Assembly (NCBI GenBank): GCA_963699805.1
Contig: CAVOVH010000005.1
Coordinates: 744,001 to 808,000, forward strand
Direction: 5' to 3'
From: JAGTVG01 sp963699805
GTDB lineage: Bacteria > Bacteroidota > Bacteroidia > Cytophagales > Cyclobacteriaceae
DNA length: 64,000 bases
The notes under the pieces were generated by a model. It had not been told where the DNA came from. It did no database searches and was given only the letters and a program-made list of their open reading frames with translations. How positions within the stretch are numbered: position 1 is the stretch's first letter; every line of letters starts with the position of its first letter. Below are positions 19,468 to 30,400 of the stretch, piece by piece. The translations under genes were made by a program, and so were the position numbers.

Positions 19468-21681
19468 TTATTCTGGAACACATTTTAATACAGTATAATA
19501 AATCCTTTGGCCCTGATCATTTCCTGGCGTTGAAGAGATATGAATGTAAGCCTCATGGCCGTAAACTTCTCCCCTTTCAACGTCATTTTCATAATCAATC
19601 ATTTGATAACGAACATAAGGAGTAAGTCCTCTCAATTCGATATTTTCATCAAAGGGCTGTTCATCGATAAAAGCATAATAAAAGGACCCATCCTCCTTCC
19701 TGATTACATATCCTTCTGGTTTTTCGTAAGCAATATCATAAAGTCCAAGATATTCCCCTGAACTTAATCCTTCACTGAAATAAAGATCCATCCATTTTTT
19801 AACATGTTCTGCTCCTCCCAACTCTTCGACGTTCCATCTGACTGAAGTAATTACACTTCCAATCGCAACACTCTGGGCTGGTTCACCGGCTTTCTGATCA
19901 TAATTCATTTTATCAACATATCCATCACCAGCAGGAGCAGTTGGACCACGAACTGCTTTTATCCACCTTACCCTCCACCGTACCTGTTTGTTATTGACTG
20001 GGTCCGATGCATCTTCAAAAAAATAGTAAGGATATTGGTATACATCGTGAACGGAAGCACATGCGCATTGTGATATCCAGCCAGTAGTGGGTTTTAATGT
20101 CATGATGCCATCGAACAAGCGCTGAAAAGCCAGATAATTAGATTCCACATTTTCAAATATAAAAGGATGATTGTGGGCCATTGCATAACAGGGCAAGGGA
20201 TTCTGGTCTTCCAGATCACTGTATAATCCGTCAACATCCCATTTATTAATAATCCGGTCGATCAACGAATCGTGGATATATTGAATTGTTCCGGGAAAGG
20301 AGGGGCAAAAAGCATAAAGAGACTGGATGCTGTTGTATAATGAACCCTCCTCATTTTTAACCAGGAATGGAAAGGTGGTGGAATTAAGGGTGTCCACTCC
20401 CAGCAGGTCGAACCATAAATAAACCTTAAATGAATGATTTTTTGAAGAACCCCATTGGGGAGTATGGGCCTCTTTGACAAAATCAATCATTTTCCGTTCA
20501 GAAGAGAATTTATCTGGATCAAGATCCCATAATCCTTTATCTTTATTCCAACCGGCATCAAGCATGATGGCCTTAAATCCATCATCGGCAAGCTCATTCA
20601 TTTTATTCCGGACCTGTTCCAGTGTAAAATATTGTGTTCCGTCCAGGCTGTTCATTCCCCAGGTTTTCCAGTATGGTTCATAAGCCTGTTCTGGATAATT
20701 TCTAATCAAACCTTTTCGGCCCACTTTTTTCAGGGCTCCATCAAGAAATTCGCCGAACCGGCTTGCTCCATTGAAAAAATCACCTTTATGAAGACAAACA
20801 GCACTTTTCCAGGTGGTGATTGATTCTCCCGGAAGGATTCGGTCAGGAAACTGGCTGAAAGTATCCGTTGGTTTTGTTTTAAAGCCCATATCCAGCTTGT
20901 GATCTTCCCTGGCCTTGAGAAGTATGTGAAGAAATCTAGGAATGCCTTCCACATGGAAGATGGCCATCCCCAATTCAGCACCCCAGACATCTAAAAATGG
21001 AATCCCCGAATAATTGCTGCCAGTACCGGGGATTATAAAATCCTCATCAATTCCAGGACCCACTTCCAGATTTGTCCAGGTCTCTCCCCACGCTTTGTTC
21101 AAAGGCTGCAGATAATGGAAACTGTAACTTTCTGCTTCCGGATTTGTGAGTTTCCTGTCCAGTCGATAATAATTGTAATAGACATGATCTATGTATAATG
21201 TAGTATCGGTAAGGTTTTTATAGGAACACCAGGATACGGCCACATCCGGATAAGTTTCATACATCTCTATAAACATGGTTTTTTCGACCCCTCCATGAAT
21301 CCCGGTCAGGATAAGCCTTATGCCTTTTCCGAATTGGGGATCATCGATATTCATCATCTGGCGGTCTCGCAGTTCAAAATCTTTGTATTCAAGTCCATTC
21401 AGCTCGATAAAATGGGGTGGTATTACCTCTCCACTATTTTTTTCATCATGTGTGATTGATATATGCCTGTTTCCATCAAAATAGCTAACCTCCATATACA
21501 TATGATCATTGATCAGCAGATGTATGTTGGAATGCTCAAAATAAATGGCATGTTTTTCGAAACGATAGTGGATGAGTGATTCATCACCTTTCTTACAACC
21601 ATAAAACAAAACCAGTAATCCCATGAATTGAAAAAGGCCGATTGAATTGCGACCGAATCGATTCCAGCTAAAAATGCACAT
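19468..21681 (-). CDS. clan GH-D (GH36-like) glycoside hydrolase, lipoprotein
   Basis: A 737-aa protein with a signal ending in LFYGC (Cys29), so probably a membrane-anchored lipoprotein. Residues about 30-320 are beta-rich, as in the N-terminal supersandwich of GH36. A (beta/alpha)8 barrel follows, with ADDGFKAIMLDAGWNKDKG and KWDVDGLYSDLED; the second contains a candidate catalytic Asp. A beta-domain closes the protein. Alpha-galactosidase or related alpha-glycosidase activity is expected from the clan, but the catalytic motif is divergent and specificity is open. It is the first gene of the GH-D/GH20/M19/MBL operon, with 79 nt before GH20. Confidence 0.75.
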   Translation of the reverse strand: MCIFSWNRFGRNSIGLFQFMGLLVLFYGCKKGDESLIHYRFEKHAIYFEHSNIHLLINDHMYMEVSYFDGNRHISITHDEKNSGEVIPPHFIELNGLEYKDFELRDRQMMNIDDPQFGKGIRLILTGIHGGVEKTMFIEMYETYPDVAVSWCSYKNLTDTTLYIDHVYYNYYRLDRKLTNPEAESYSFHYLQPLNKAWGETWTNLEVGPGIDEDFIIPGTGSNYSGIPFLDVWGAELGMAIFHVEGIPRFLHILLKAREDHKLDMGFKTKPTDTFSQFPDRILPGESITTWKSAVCLHKGDFFNGASRFGEFLDGALKKVGRKGLIRNYPEQAYEPYWKTWGMNSLDGTQYFTLEQVRNKMNELADDGFKAIMLDAGWNKDKGLWDLDPDKFSSERKMIDFVKEAHTPQWGSSKNHSFKVYLWFDLLGVDTLNSTTFPFLVKNEEGSLYNSIQSLYAFCPSFPGTIQYIHDSLIDRIINKWDVDGLYSDLEDQNPLPCYAMAHNHPFIFENVESNYLAFQRLFDGIMTLKPTTGWISQCACASVHDVYQYPYYFFEDASDPVNNKQVRWRVRWIKAVRGPTAPAGDGYVDKMNYDQKAGEPAQSVAIGSVITSVRWNVEELGGAEHVKKWMDLYFSEGLSSGEYLGLYDIAYEKPEGYVIRKEDGSFYYAFIDEQPFDENIELRGLTPYVRYQMIDYENDVERGEVYGHEAYIHISSTPGNDQGQRIYYTVLKCVPE

Positions 21682-21770
21682 GACATAAAAATTAAATAAT
21701 AGATCTTCGAAATAATAGGGTCATTTTGATATGCTACCCCTTAAATGTCTGTTTATATAATCAAAACCAC

Positions 21771-22856
21771 CTAATTTTCCCTGAATTTCATCTGTCGGTC
21801 TCCCTGGATCTTTGTGTACTTTAATATTGTGTTAAATAATTTTTGTACCAGGGGATATTTACTGAATAAAAAATATGACATCGGGATCGATTGATTGACC
21901 ATTTTCTGCTTGGTAAGATTGACAATGGCGCCAAAATCTACCGTCTCCAACCCATGTTCAATGGCAAATTCTGTCATCTTTTCAAACAGGATATCGTAAG
22001 CATGAAAGGTGGTTTTACGGTTCCGGTCAAATGCCCCGTGAAGGGCATTTAGCTTCTTCCCGGTTTTGATGGCTGCCTGATATCCCAGAAATTCCCCATT
22101 TAAGGTAGCCACAAAGTAAAATACATTTTTTAACGGCGTACCGCTGGTGGTTAACGCTGCATTTAAATAAAGATCTTGATAGGGCAAATAAAAAACACTC
22201 TTTTCACTGGTGGTTACAAAACATTTTTTCAGGTCGATAAGTTGATCTTTTTCCAGATTGTGTTCCACTTCCGAATATGCGCCTCCTTTGCTCCTAAATT
22301 CCCGTTTTTTTCTTTTTATATTTTTGAAATTCCTGTTATAATCCTCGATACAGGACATCCCGGAGGTCTCAATCAATCCATGGGGCAGGGCAGGCAGTAT
22401 GGAAGCATCCGGATATAGGGCTGCATGATGGGAATAATCTGTGATGATGGTCATGAAATATTCTTTTTTCATATAATCTGCCATCGCAGAAAATAATTCG
22501 TCCGCTCTTTCGGGATCTTTCACAAACCCGGGATTGGACATCATATCCATGCAACATCCGAATTTGATCCATAAGTAGAATGGAATCGTAAAAAGGTTGG
22601 TAACACCTGATAAAATTGGATGATTGAAAAGTGCTTTACCGTATCTTCTGCACCGGATCAGGATAGCCACGCCAGTCAATTCAGAACCCTGGTAAGCCCT
22701 TAGTAAATAGGGGCTGGTGTTTCTGACACCTGATCTGAACAAACATTCAAAAACACCCCAGATCTGTGCATCCAATCCCTGATCCGTGAGGTAATCCTTA
22801 AAAATCTCCTGTTCTTCTTTTGAAAGAAAACGATCTGATATTTCAAAAGTAAACAT
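21771..22856 (-). CDS. GNAT-fold acyltransferase-like protein
   Basis: A 361-aa soluble protein with no signal peptide. The C-terminal half has GNAT-like features (FLGYQAAIKTGKKL, GAFDRN, then VDFGAIVNLTKQK), similar to large GNAT/FemAB-like proteins of Bacteroidota that transfer acyl or aminoacyl groups in cell-envelope synthesis. The N-terminal half resembles a degenerate second GNAT lobe. It lies 89 nt upstream of the glycosidase operon on the same strand. The donor and acceptor are unknown. The assignment is by motif pattern only and is less certain than for the neighbouring enzymes. Confidence 0.6.
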   Translation of the reverse strand: MFTFEISDRFLSKEEQEIFKDYLTDQGLDAQIWGVFECLFRSGVRNTSPYLLRAYQGSELTGVAILIRCRRYGKALFNHPILSGVTNLFTIPFYLWIKFGCCMDMMSNPGFVKDPERADELFSAMADYMKKEYFMTIITDYSHHAALYPDASILPALPHGLIETSGMSCIEDYNRNFKNIKRKKREFRSKGGAYSEVEHNLEKDQLIDLKKCFVTTSEKSVFYLPYQDLYLNAALTTSGTPLKNVFYFVATLNGEFLGYQAAIKTGKKLNALHGAFDRNRKTTFHAYDILFEKMTEFAIEHGLETVDFGAIVNLTKQKMVNQSIPMSYFLFSKYPLVQKLFNTILKYTKIQGDRQMKFREN

Positions 22857-23261
22857 TGATCCGGGTTGTCAAATAAGTGAAAAAATGAACCTTTAAAATA
22901 ATAAAAATCCGGCATTATTCAAGCCGGTTCAGTAAAAACCTCGCCTGCTTCAAACTCCCGGTTCTAATAGGTTGCAGCCGGTCATAGAAAAGATTGTGGA
23001 TTTAACAGGAGGGTGAAATATATATAAAAAATATCCCCCACCAGGAGGCAGGGGACGTTCAACCAGCTATGTAAAGGTCTGTAAAACCTTTATCAATTTT
23101 AATCATATAAATGTTTTAAAACAAGTTATTTCTTATAAACAATTGTTTGTAAAGATATATGGTGCGAAACGGATTTCACGTTTCAATTTCTTATTTTTAG
23201 TTTTGGTCAGGTATTCAAAAAATGGATCATCTACCACTTTTATATAATTTTTTTAATACAC
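22857..23261. other. divergent intergenic region, no gene seen
   Basis: A 405-bp gap between the leftward acyltransferase and the rightward esterase, so both promoters should be here. The right half (from about 23090) is AT-rich. A weak dyad TCCCC...GGGGA lies at about 23033-23054. No open frame with codon structure was seen. Confidence 0.4.
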
Positions 23262-24932
23262 ATGAAACACTTATCCAGAAGACAGTTCGTTACACGCAGC
23301 TCCCTGGCCACTGCCGGACTAATTGTACTTTCTAAAACCGGATTTACCCACAGTCTTTCCCTGGAACAGGAATACGTTATAGTGGACACCACTTATGGAA
23401 AAATCAGGGGGATCAGACAAAATAGCGTAAATATTTACAAAGGAATCCCTTATGGAGGTAAGGTTTCCGGTGAACGGAGGTTCCGGAGTCCGGCCCCACT
23501 TGAGCCCTGGACAGGGATACGCGATGCATTAAGGCTGGGAAATCCATCCATTCAAATGCCCAATCAAACTTATGGGATCAATGAACCGGAACCTGCTGAA
23601 GATTGCCTTTTTCTTAATATCTGGACCCCTGCCAACGATCACGGGAAGCGGCCGGTCATGTTCTATAACCATGGGGGTGGTTTTACACATGGATCCGGTG
23701 GGAGTGTGGCACAGGATGGGGCCAACCTTGTCCGGAATTTTGATGTGGTGGTGATAGAGACCAACCATCGTTTGGGCTTGCTGGGTTATCTGTACCTGGA
23801 TGAAGTGGCAGGAGATGAATATATTGGTTCCGGGAATATGGGATTGCTTGATATCGTGGAAGGATTAAAATGGGTAAAGGACAATATCGGGGAATTCGGT
23901 GGAGATCCAGACAATGTAATGATCTTTGGTGAATCAGGCGGAGGGGCAAAGACTTCCTGTTTGTATGCCATGCCATCGGCTGCCCCTTATTTTAATAAGG
24001 CCTCCATTGAAAGTGGACCTGGAGTTCTTATGACACCTCGTGATATGGCTGCAGAAACCACCTACCAGCTATTGAAAGAACACAGCATCGACCCGAAAAA
24101 CTGGCGTAAACTCCTGGAGGTTCCTACTGCTGAATTGCTGGAAATGCAGGCTAAGCTACCCACGCTGTTTCCCAGGCCACTGTATAAAAAAACGATTGGG
24201 ATCGGTCCGGCCGGGCCTGGAGGATTCAGCCCGGTGGTGGATGGAAATATCCTGCCGGAAAATCCTTTCCAGCCTATTGCCCCTGAAATTTCCAGGAACA
24301 AACCCCTGATGGTGGGTTGGAATGAAGATGAATATACTTTTTTTGGAATGGCCTCGAATGATCTGGATTCATTCAACCTTGATGAAACGGGATTGATGGA
24401 AAGATTGAATAATTATTTTCAGGAGGATGCGGAACAAATTTTAAATACGTACAGGAAAAACAGGCCTGATGCGTCTCCAACGGATATTTATGTTGAAATA
24501 GCATCGGTAATATTTGCCGGGTTAGGCTCCATTTATATTGCAGAAAGAAAGGCCGCTCAAAATGTGGCACCAGCTTTTCTATATAATTTTGGCTATAAAA
24601 ACGAATCCAAGATACCTGGTACGGATTATCCGTTCGGTACACCACACGCCATGGATATAAACTTTAAATTCAATAATGTGGTTCCCGGGAAGGAATCAAA
24701 TTCATGGACCAATGGCGGCCAACGTCCAGAACGATTTGAAGCCTCCCAAAACATGGCGGAAATGTGGACTACTTTTGCCCGTACCGGCCGGCCGGGTGCG
24801 GAAGGTCAGCCTGAATGGCTTTCCTATACCCTGCCACAGCGTCCTGTCATGCGGATCGACAACCATTGTGAAATCATTTTTGACAGGAACAAATTGGAAA
24901 GGGAAATGTGGAAATCACTTGGGTATATGTGA
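23262..24932 (+). CDS. type-B carboxylesterase, Tat signal
   Basis: A 556-aa alpha/beta-hydrolase of the carboxylesterase type-B family. The leader SRRQFVTRSS is twin-arginine. The oxyanion-hole block is NHGGGFTHGSGG. The nucleophile elbow is GESGGG with Ser225; a Glu occurs in GWNEDEY and the catalytic His in GTPHAMDI. Family members hydrolyse carboxylic esters, for example acetyl or feruloyl decorations on plant or algal polymers. It converges with a second type-B esterase across a 162-bp gap; the two are clearly related but differ in leader type (Tat versus Sec). Substrate unknown. Confidence 0.9.
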   Translation: MKHLSRRQFVTRSSLATAGLIVLSKTGFTHSLSLEQEYVIVDTTYGKIRGIRQNSVNIYKGIPYGGKVSGERRFRSPAPLEPWTGIRDALRLGNPSIQMPNQTYGINEPEPAEDCLFLNIWTPANDHGKRPVMFYNHGGGFTHGSGGSVAQDGANLVRNFDVVVIETNHRLGLLGYLYLDEVAGDEYIGSGNMGLLDIVEGLKWVKDNIGEFGGDPDNVMIFGESGGGAKTSCLYAMPSAAPYFNKASIESGPGVLMTPRDMAAETTYQLLKEHSIDPKNWRKLLEVPTAELLEMQAKLPTLFPRPLYKKTIGIGPAGPGGFSPVVDGNILPENPFQPIAPEISRNKPLMVGWNEDEYTFFGMASNDLDSFNLDETGLMERLNNYFQEDAEQILNTYRKNRPDASPTDIYVEIASVIFAGLGSIYIAERKAAQNVAPAFLYNFGYKNESKIPGTDYPFGTPHAMDINFKFNNVVPGKESNSWTNGGQRPERFEASQNMAEMWTTFARTGRPGAEGQPEWLSYTLPQRPVMRIDNHCEIIFDRNKLEREMWKSLGYM

Positions 24933-25094
24933 GAGGGAGCCAAGTAAAGGTGATTCCTGTTATCTTCCCTTCAGGGTTGGTCATATGCTGATAAATCCAA
25001 ATAAGTGGCTGGCAAATCACTTAAATTCACTATTCTCTTAAATGACACCCTAAATAAATCTCTTCTAAAACGCTATAGGTTTTAATGTTGGATT

Positions 25095-26729
25095 CTATTG
25101 ATTGCCGTAAGCCTTGTCAAGAAATTCGTACCGGGCATCATTTTCGCCTTCTTCCACACTGCTTTCCGTGTCAAGGATCATCACAGGAGGAGTGGGATCC
25201 CTGGCCTCAGCAGATGGCCAGTCAGGAAGTCCTTTTACATTGGGATTGCCGGTTATAATAAAATTGGCAAAATAATTTTGCATGACTTCCGATACTTTGT
25301 AATCTTCGGCAGTCCAGGTATATTCCTTGTTTAGATGAAGGTTACCCATACAATATTCAATCTCACAGGCATGGGGAGCACCAATGGGTTCCGGCATCTT
25401 TGGACCTTCCCTGTTTTCCATGGTCCCGCCTGCAATACCGGGTGGTAAGGAGTGATCCACCAGCGGAGGGCGGAGTTTGCTGTAAAGATACCGATAAACA
25501 GGTTGATCACTGTTCTTTCGCTGGAGGTCAAACCACTTCCAGGTGCTGTAAGCAATGAACCGGTCCGAAGCCAATGCCGTGGCCGACCATTCTATTTCTT
25601 TTTCGGAACCATGAGGATAAAGTTTCAAAACCTCCTCAAACTTTTCAGGATAGGCCTGTTTTACTTTTGCGATATAGTTTTCCTCGTTATAGGGTTGACC
25701 CTGCATAAACGCCATTCCCGGAATTTCGGCAGAATTCCATCCAAGAAGAAGCGGTACCTGTGCTTGTTCTCCGGAATTGAAAATTTCCGGAAGACTTTTT
25801 GGTAAAAAGTAACCATCAATCACGATAGGAAAACCAAACCTCCTGGATTCATTATAAATCTCATAAATATCTTTCGTACTCAAGGCTCTCAGCTGGGATA
25901 TATGTGGATATCCGGCATTTTGTGCAAATTTAAGTCCGATTTTTTCAGCTTCTTCCAGGGGAACGGGCGGCAGGGTGGGATTGATTCCTGCCCCGCTTTC
26001 TCCAATCGCGCCTGCAATCAGGTCTTTGGATAGCGGGGAAGCCATTTGCATGCTCACTGAAACAGACCCGGCTGACTCACCTGCGATGGTGACTTTTCCG
26101 GGATCACCTCCAAAAGCCGTTATGTTATTATGCACCCATTGAAGTGCAGCCTGTTGATCCAGGAGCCCATAATTACCGGAGGCCTTGTAAGGTGACTCCG
26201 CACTTAACTCAGGATGTGCAAAAAAGCCGAAAATATTCAGGCGGTAATTGACAGTTACGGTGACCATTCCTTTTTTCGCCATGCTTTCTCCATCATATCT
26301 GGGTTCTGAGGCATCCCCCGCAACGAATCCGCCTCCATAAAAGTAGACCAGTACCGGTAATCCTGTCGTATTCCGTTTTGCTGGTGTCCAGACATTCAGA
26401 TACAAACAATCCTCATTCAATCCGTCGGAACGGGAGATCATATCTCCATATACATCCCGCTGGATGGGCCTTGGCCCGAATTTTTTAGTTTCTTTCACCC
26501 CCACCCAGTTGTCAGGCGGCTGAGGTGCCTTCCACCGGAGCTCTCCCACCGGAGGTTTGGCGAATGGAATGCCAAAATAAGTTTGAATCCCGGTTTTCAC
26601 ATCATAATTACCTTCAATGATCCCGTTATCAATGGTGGTTTGTACTGGGAAGGAATTATTCATCTGCGCCATGATCGTTTGACTCCCGCCTAAAAACAAA
26701 ATGGCGAAAAATAGGAGAATTTTATTCAT
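25095..26729 (-). CDS. type-B carboxylesterase, Sec signal
   Basis: A 544-aa secreted alpha/beta-hydrolase. The Sec signal ends at IMAQ. Family motifs are the oxyanion block YFYGGGFVAGD, the nucleophile elbow GESAGS with Ser219, a candidate acidic residue in GWNSAEIPG, and His in IGAPHACEIEY. QWVHNNITAFGGDP is the highly conserved segment before the elbow. Type-B esterases with this profile include para-nitrobenzyl-esterase-like and feruloyl-esterase-like enzymes. It is transcribed leftward as a single gene and converges with the Tat-exported paralogue. Ester specificity is not determined. Confidence 0.9.
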   Translation of the reverse strand: MNKILLFFAILFLGGSQTIMAQMNNSFPVQTTIDNGIIEGNYDVKTGIQTYFGIPFAKPPVGELRWKAPQPPDNWVGVKETKKFGPRPIQRDVYGDMISRSDGLNEDCLYLNVWTPAKRNTTGLPVLVYFYGGGFVAGDASEPRYDGESMAKKGMVTVTVNYRLNIFGFFAHPELSAESPYKASGNYGLLDQQAALQWVHNNITAFGGDPGKVTIAGESAGSVSVSMQMASPLSKDLIAGAIGESGAGINPTLPPVPLEEAEKIGLKFAQNAGYPHISQLRALSTKDIYEIYNESRRFGFPIVIDGYFLPKSLPEIFNSGEQAQVPLLLGWNSAEIPGMAFMQGQPYNEENYIAKVKQAYPEKFEEVLKLYPHGSEKEIEWSATALASDRFIAYSTWKWFDLQRKNSDQPVYRYLYSKLRPPLVDHSLPPGIAGGTMENREGPKMPEPIGAPHACEIEYCMGNLHLNKEYTWTAEDYKVSEVMQNYFANFIITGNPNVKGLPDWPSAEARDPTPPVMILDTESSVEEGENDARYEFLDKAYGNQ

Positions 26730-26837
26730 TGTTTTATCAAAAAAAATTGACTATTGAAAAGTGAAACAATGGTAATGGTTTTTGGGTGGAAATTCAAAAA
26801 ACTGACAGCCGATCTCTCGTTTCATAAATAAAAAACA

Positions 26838-27209
26838 TTACGGAAAATTCGGATTATTTCTCTGCTTTAGCCACCCCAGATGGGTATGGTGGAAACTGTC
26901 AGTATATTTCAAGCCATATCCCAGCATCCTGTCCATACTCGAATGTCCGAATAATATGATCCCTGATAGTTCCATCCAGGGATGCATAATGTGCCATCCC
27001 AGACAGAGGATGATAATGGCTATGCCTTTATGATGGAAAAGATTATAAGTAATCGACCCGGTTCTGTTTCCGGCGATATACCCCAGCATGCCCAGATCGG
27101 GAAGCAGGATGAGGGCCGGGTACCACCACCAGGCAAAGCCGGTCTTGCTGAATAAAACGATGGACAGGCCGAACATGGCGGCTTCTTCAAGACGGATCGT
27201 ATTTTTCAT
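26838..27209 (-). CDS. DUF4260 family small membrane protein
   Basis: A 123-aa protein with three or four hydrophobic helices. The C-terminal DSFHHTHLGWL and the MLGYGLKY segment are characteristic of DUF4260. No function is established for the family. It stands alone between the esterase and the tricorn-type protease, on the same strand as both, with 108 bp and 198 bp of spacing, so no operon is obvious. Confidence 0.8.
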   Translation of the reverse strand: MKNTIRLEEAAMFGLSIVLFSKTGFAWWWYPALILLPDLGMLGYIAGNRTGSITYNLFHHKGIAIIILCLGWHIMHPWMELSGIILFGHSSMDRMLGYGLKYTDSFHHTHLGWLKQRNNPNFP

Positions 27210-27407
27210 GTTGATATTCCTGTTTTAATGAATTCGATTTCTCCCGGATTTTCCCGGATCATTTCCGGGTGCCTTTTGGACCTTCCCTGATTTACCTGTA
27301 CAAAACTCGATTCAGGATTCAGGGACCACCTGGATCTTCGGGAAATACACACCAACATTATTTAATCTTTCCTCGGAAGATCTCTTTATAAAGAATCACT
27401 ATTCCGG

Positions 27408-30400
27408 TTATTTTCCCTTTAATCCTCCGGCAGTCCGGTCTTCCATTGGCGGAGGTGGTGTATGCATGGGTGGATTTTCTTTCAATAACTTCAAGACCTC
27501 TTCTACTACTTTTTCCATTTGTGGATCACGTCCCTGGACCAGCAGGTTCGGGTCATCCCAGACCGGAAAATCCGGTTTCACGCCTTCTCCTTCCCAGAAC
27601 CAGTGCCCATCATTGTCGTACAATCTTGCACCCGGAACCGTGATGCCACCTCCATCGATCAACAGGTGACCGGTGGCGGGACCTACCAGAATGCCCAGGG
27701 TCCTTTCGCCTACAATCGGTCCTGCTTTCAGCTCCTGGAAAGCCCAGGGAAGGGCATCCCCTCCAGAACCGGCCCAGCCATTGATCAGCATTCCCATGGG
27801 CCCGGTATTGGTCTTGATCGGCCAGGTATGATATCTGCCATGCCGCCAGTACAGGTTATATACCACCGGTCTTTTCATAAGTTCGAGAAACCGGTCGGCC
27901 AGCTGACCGCCTCCATTGAAACGTTCATCGATGATAAATCCTTTTTTATCCAACTGGCCATAAAACATCCGGACCAGCTCCAATTGTCCTCTTTCACTGG
28001 TGTTGGACATATAAACATAACCCAGTTGACCATTCGAAAGTTTATCTACCCGCTGGCGGTTTTCTTCGATCCATTCCAGATACCTCAGTGTCTGATCTTC
28101 TCCCTGTGTCAGGCATTTCACGACCACGTTTTTCTTATCAGCAGATTCACCGGTCTCAGTGATCGTGAGGGATACGGTCTTTCCTGCCAGTCCATCAAAG
28201 GCCGCATAGGGATCCTGCCGGGGATCGATTGGGATCCCATTTACCTCGAGGATACAATCACCCTCCTCTACTTCCATCCCCGAACGATCGAAGGGAGATC
28301 GGATCTCGGTATCCCAGGAGGCGGGTCTGACAATCTTTTTAATCCGATATTTATCATCTGCCAATTCCCAGTCTATCCCAAGATAACCGGTTTGGATGCT
28401 GGGAACATTTTCGGTATCGCCTCCAAAGGTATAGGTATGACCGGCACTCAACTCAGCACTTAAATTAGATTGTATATTGGTCACATCCCACCGGGTTCTT
28501 GCCTCCTCGATCAATTGACCATACCTGCCCTTTAAGGCTTCCCAGTCTACCTTTTGCATGTCTTTGTCGTAAAAAAAATCACGGTACCGTCGCCAGGTAT
28601 CATTGAAGATCTGATGCCATTCTTCCTTTGGATTCAACATCATCACAAGGCCATCCGTAGGAACCGTATCTTCAATTTTCTGGTCAGGTTCAGGTTTAAC
28701 AATTGCGTATTTACCCGAGCTTCGAACCAGTATGGCTTTCCCATCTGCTGTGGGCACCGCAAATTCAAGGTTGTCAATAATCTTCTTTTCTTCACGCTTT
28801 TCAAGGTCATAAAGCATGAGGGAAGCCTTCCCTTCCTGATCTCCTGTAATTGGCGACCGTTGGTATACTATTTTACCCTCAAAAGTACTCAGGTTTCTCA
28901 GGTTTCCGGCTTTGGGGGGTAAAATCGTTACCCTGCTCTCAGGATCCTCCCAATCGATTTTGACTTCAATCGTGGAGGTTACATTTTCATTATCAGGTTG
29001 ATCCTCAGTTTTCTTTTTCTTTTTATCTTTATCCGCCTCCGCTGGTTCTTCTTTTTTAGCTGTCTCCAGCTCATCGTTCTTTGGTGTCAAAAGATCAGTA
29101 GCTTCTTTTGTTAGACTTATTACCGCAAGCTGGGTATTGTTGGGATAGATCCAGGTGCCATCGTTCAATCCACTGTAGACCGGGCTGAATTCCCGGTCTG
29201 TGAGATAAAATAAATATTTACCGTCATTGCTGAAAACAGCATTATAATCATAATAAAATCCACTGGTCATCCGATAGGTTTTATTTTGATCAACCTGGTA
29301 TAGAAAAATAGCATCGTTTGCATTGTCCTGCCCCTTGGTATAAGCAATCAATCTGGAATCAGGAGACCAATCCATAAAATAATTATAACGGCTGTCATGC
29401 CCAAGGTTCCAACTGTAATTATCGACGATCCGTATTTCGCCGTTGGCTACATCCAACATACAGATATCATTTTTTTCATCGATAAAGGCAATTTTCCGGC
29501 TGTCGGGTGACCAATAAAGATGATAGCCAAATCCACCGTTCCGGCTGGTCAGCTTCTTTGCTGGTTCTTCTTTCTGGGTATTCTGTAGATAGATCTCATA
29601 TTCTCCCGATTGATCACTCCAGTAAGCAATATAATTGCCATCTGGTGACCAGGACGGGCTCTGATCAAATGCGCCACTTGACCGGGTCATGTTCAGCACA
29701 AATCCTTCCTTGACAGGTACATTGAATATTTCACCCCTGGCTTCAAATACGATCCTTTTCCCGCCTGGGGAAGCAGTTACGTTCTGAATTTTACTGCTCA
29801 CATTTTCCAACCTCGGGATCTCGACTGAAAGATCACTGACTACATTTACTTTTACCTCATCGTAATTTTCTGTGTTGAGTGACATCCTGTACAATACTCC
29901 TCCCGCTTCAAAAACAAGATCATCAGGACCACCTGAAAGGTAAGAAATGTCGAAATCATCCAAAAAGGTAACCTGTGTAGCCTGTTTTGAAACCGTGTCA
30001 TAGGACCAGACATTCAATCTCATATTTTCGCCCTGATCTGAAAGGAAGTAGATCTTGTTTCCGGTCCATACCGGTTTGCCATCATTGGCCAGGTTGTTTG
30101 TAATGTTCCTGGCCTGATTTGTATTCAGGTCAAAAAGGATCACATCGGAAGTTAGACCTCCCCGGTATCTTTTAAAAGGATAGTTTTCCGTAATCTTGGT
30201 GATATAAGCGAGTTGATTACCATCCGGAGAAAAGGAAGCCAGTTCTCCATAGGGAACTTCCAGTTTTTCAGGCAATCCTCCCTTTTTGTTTACCAGGTAA
30301 AACTGGTTGACCCGGGGGATTCCTGTCTCCCGCCTGGAAGCGATCAGTAGACGTTCACCGTCCGGATGCCATTCCACCATACGGTCCGGGTAAGAGGCGA

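Noticed and set aside
27519..28463. 314-codon open frame on the plus strand opposite the tricorn-type protease
   Set aside because: It is antisense to a well-supported conserved protein and shows no family motif.
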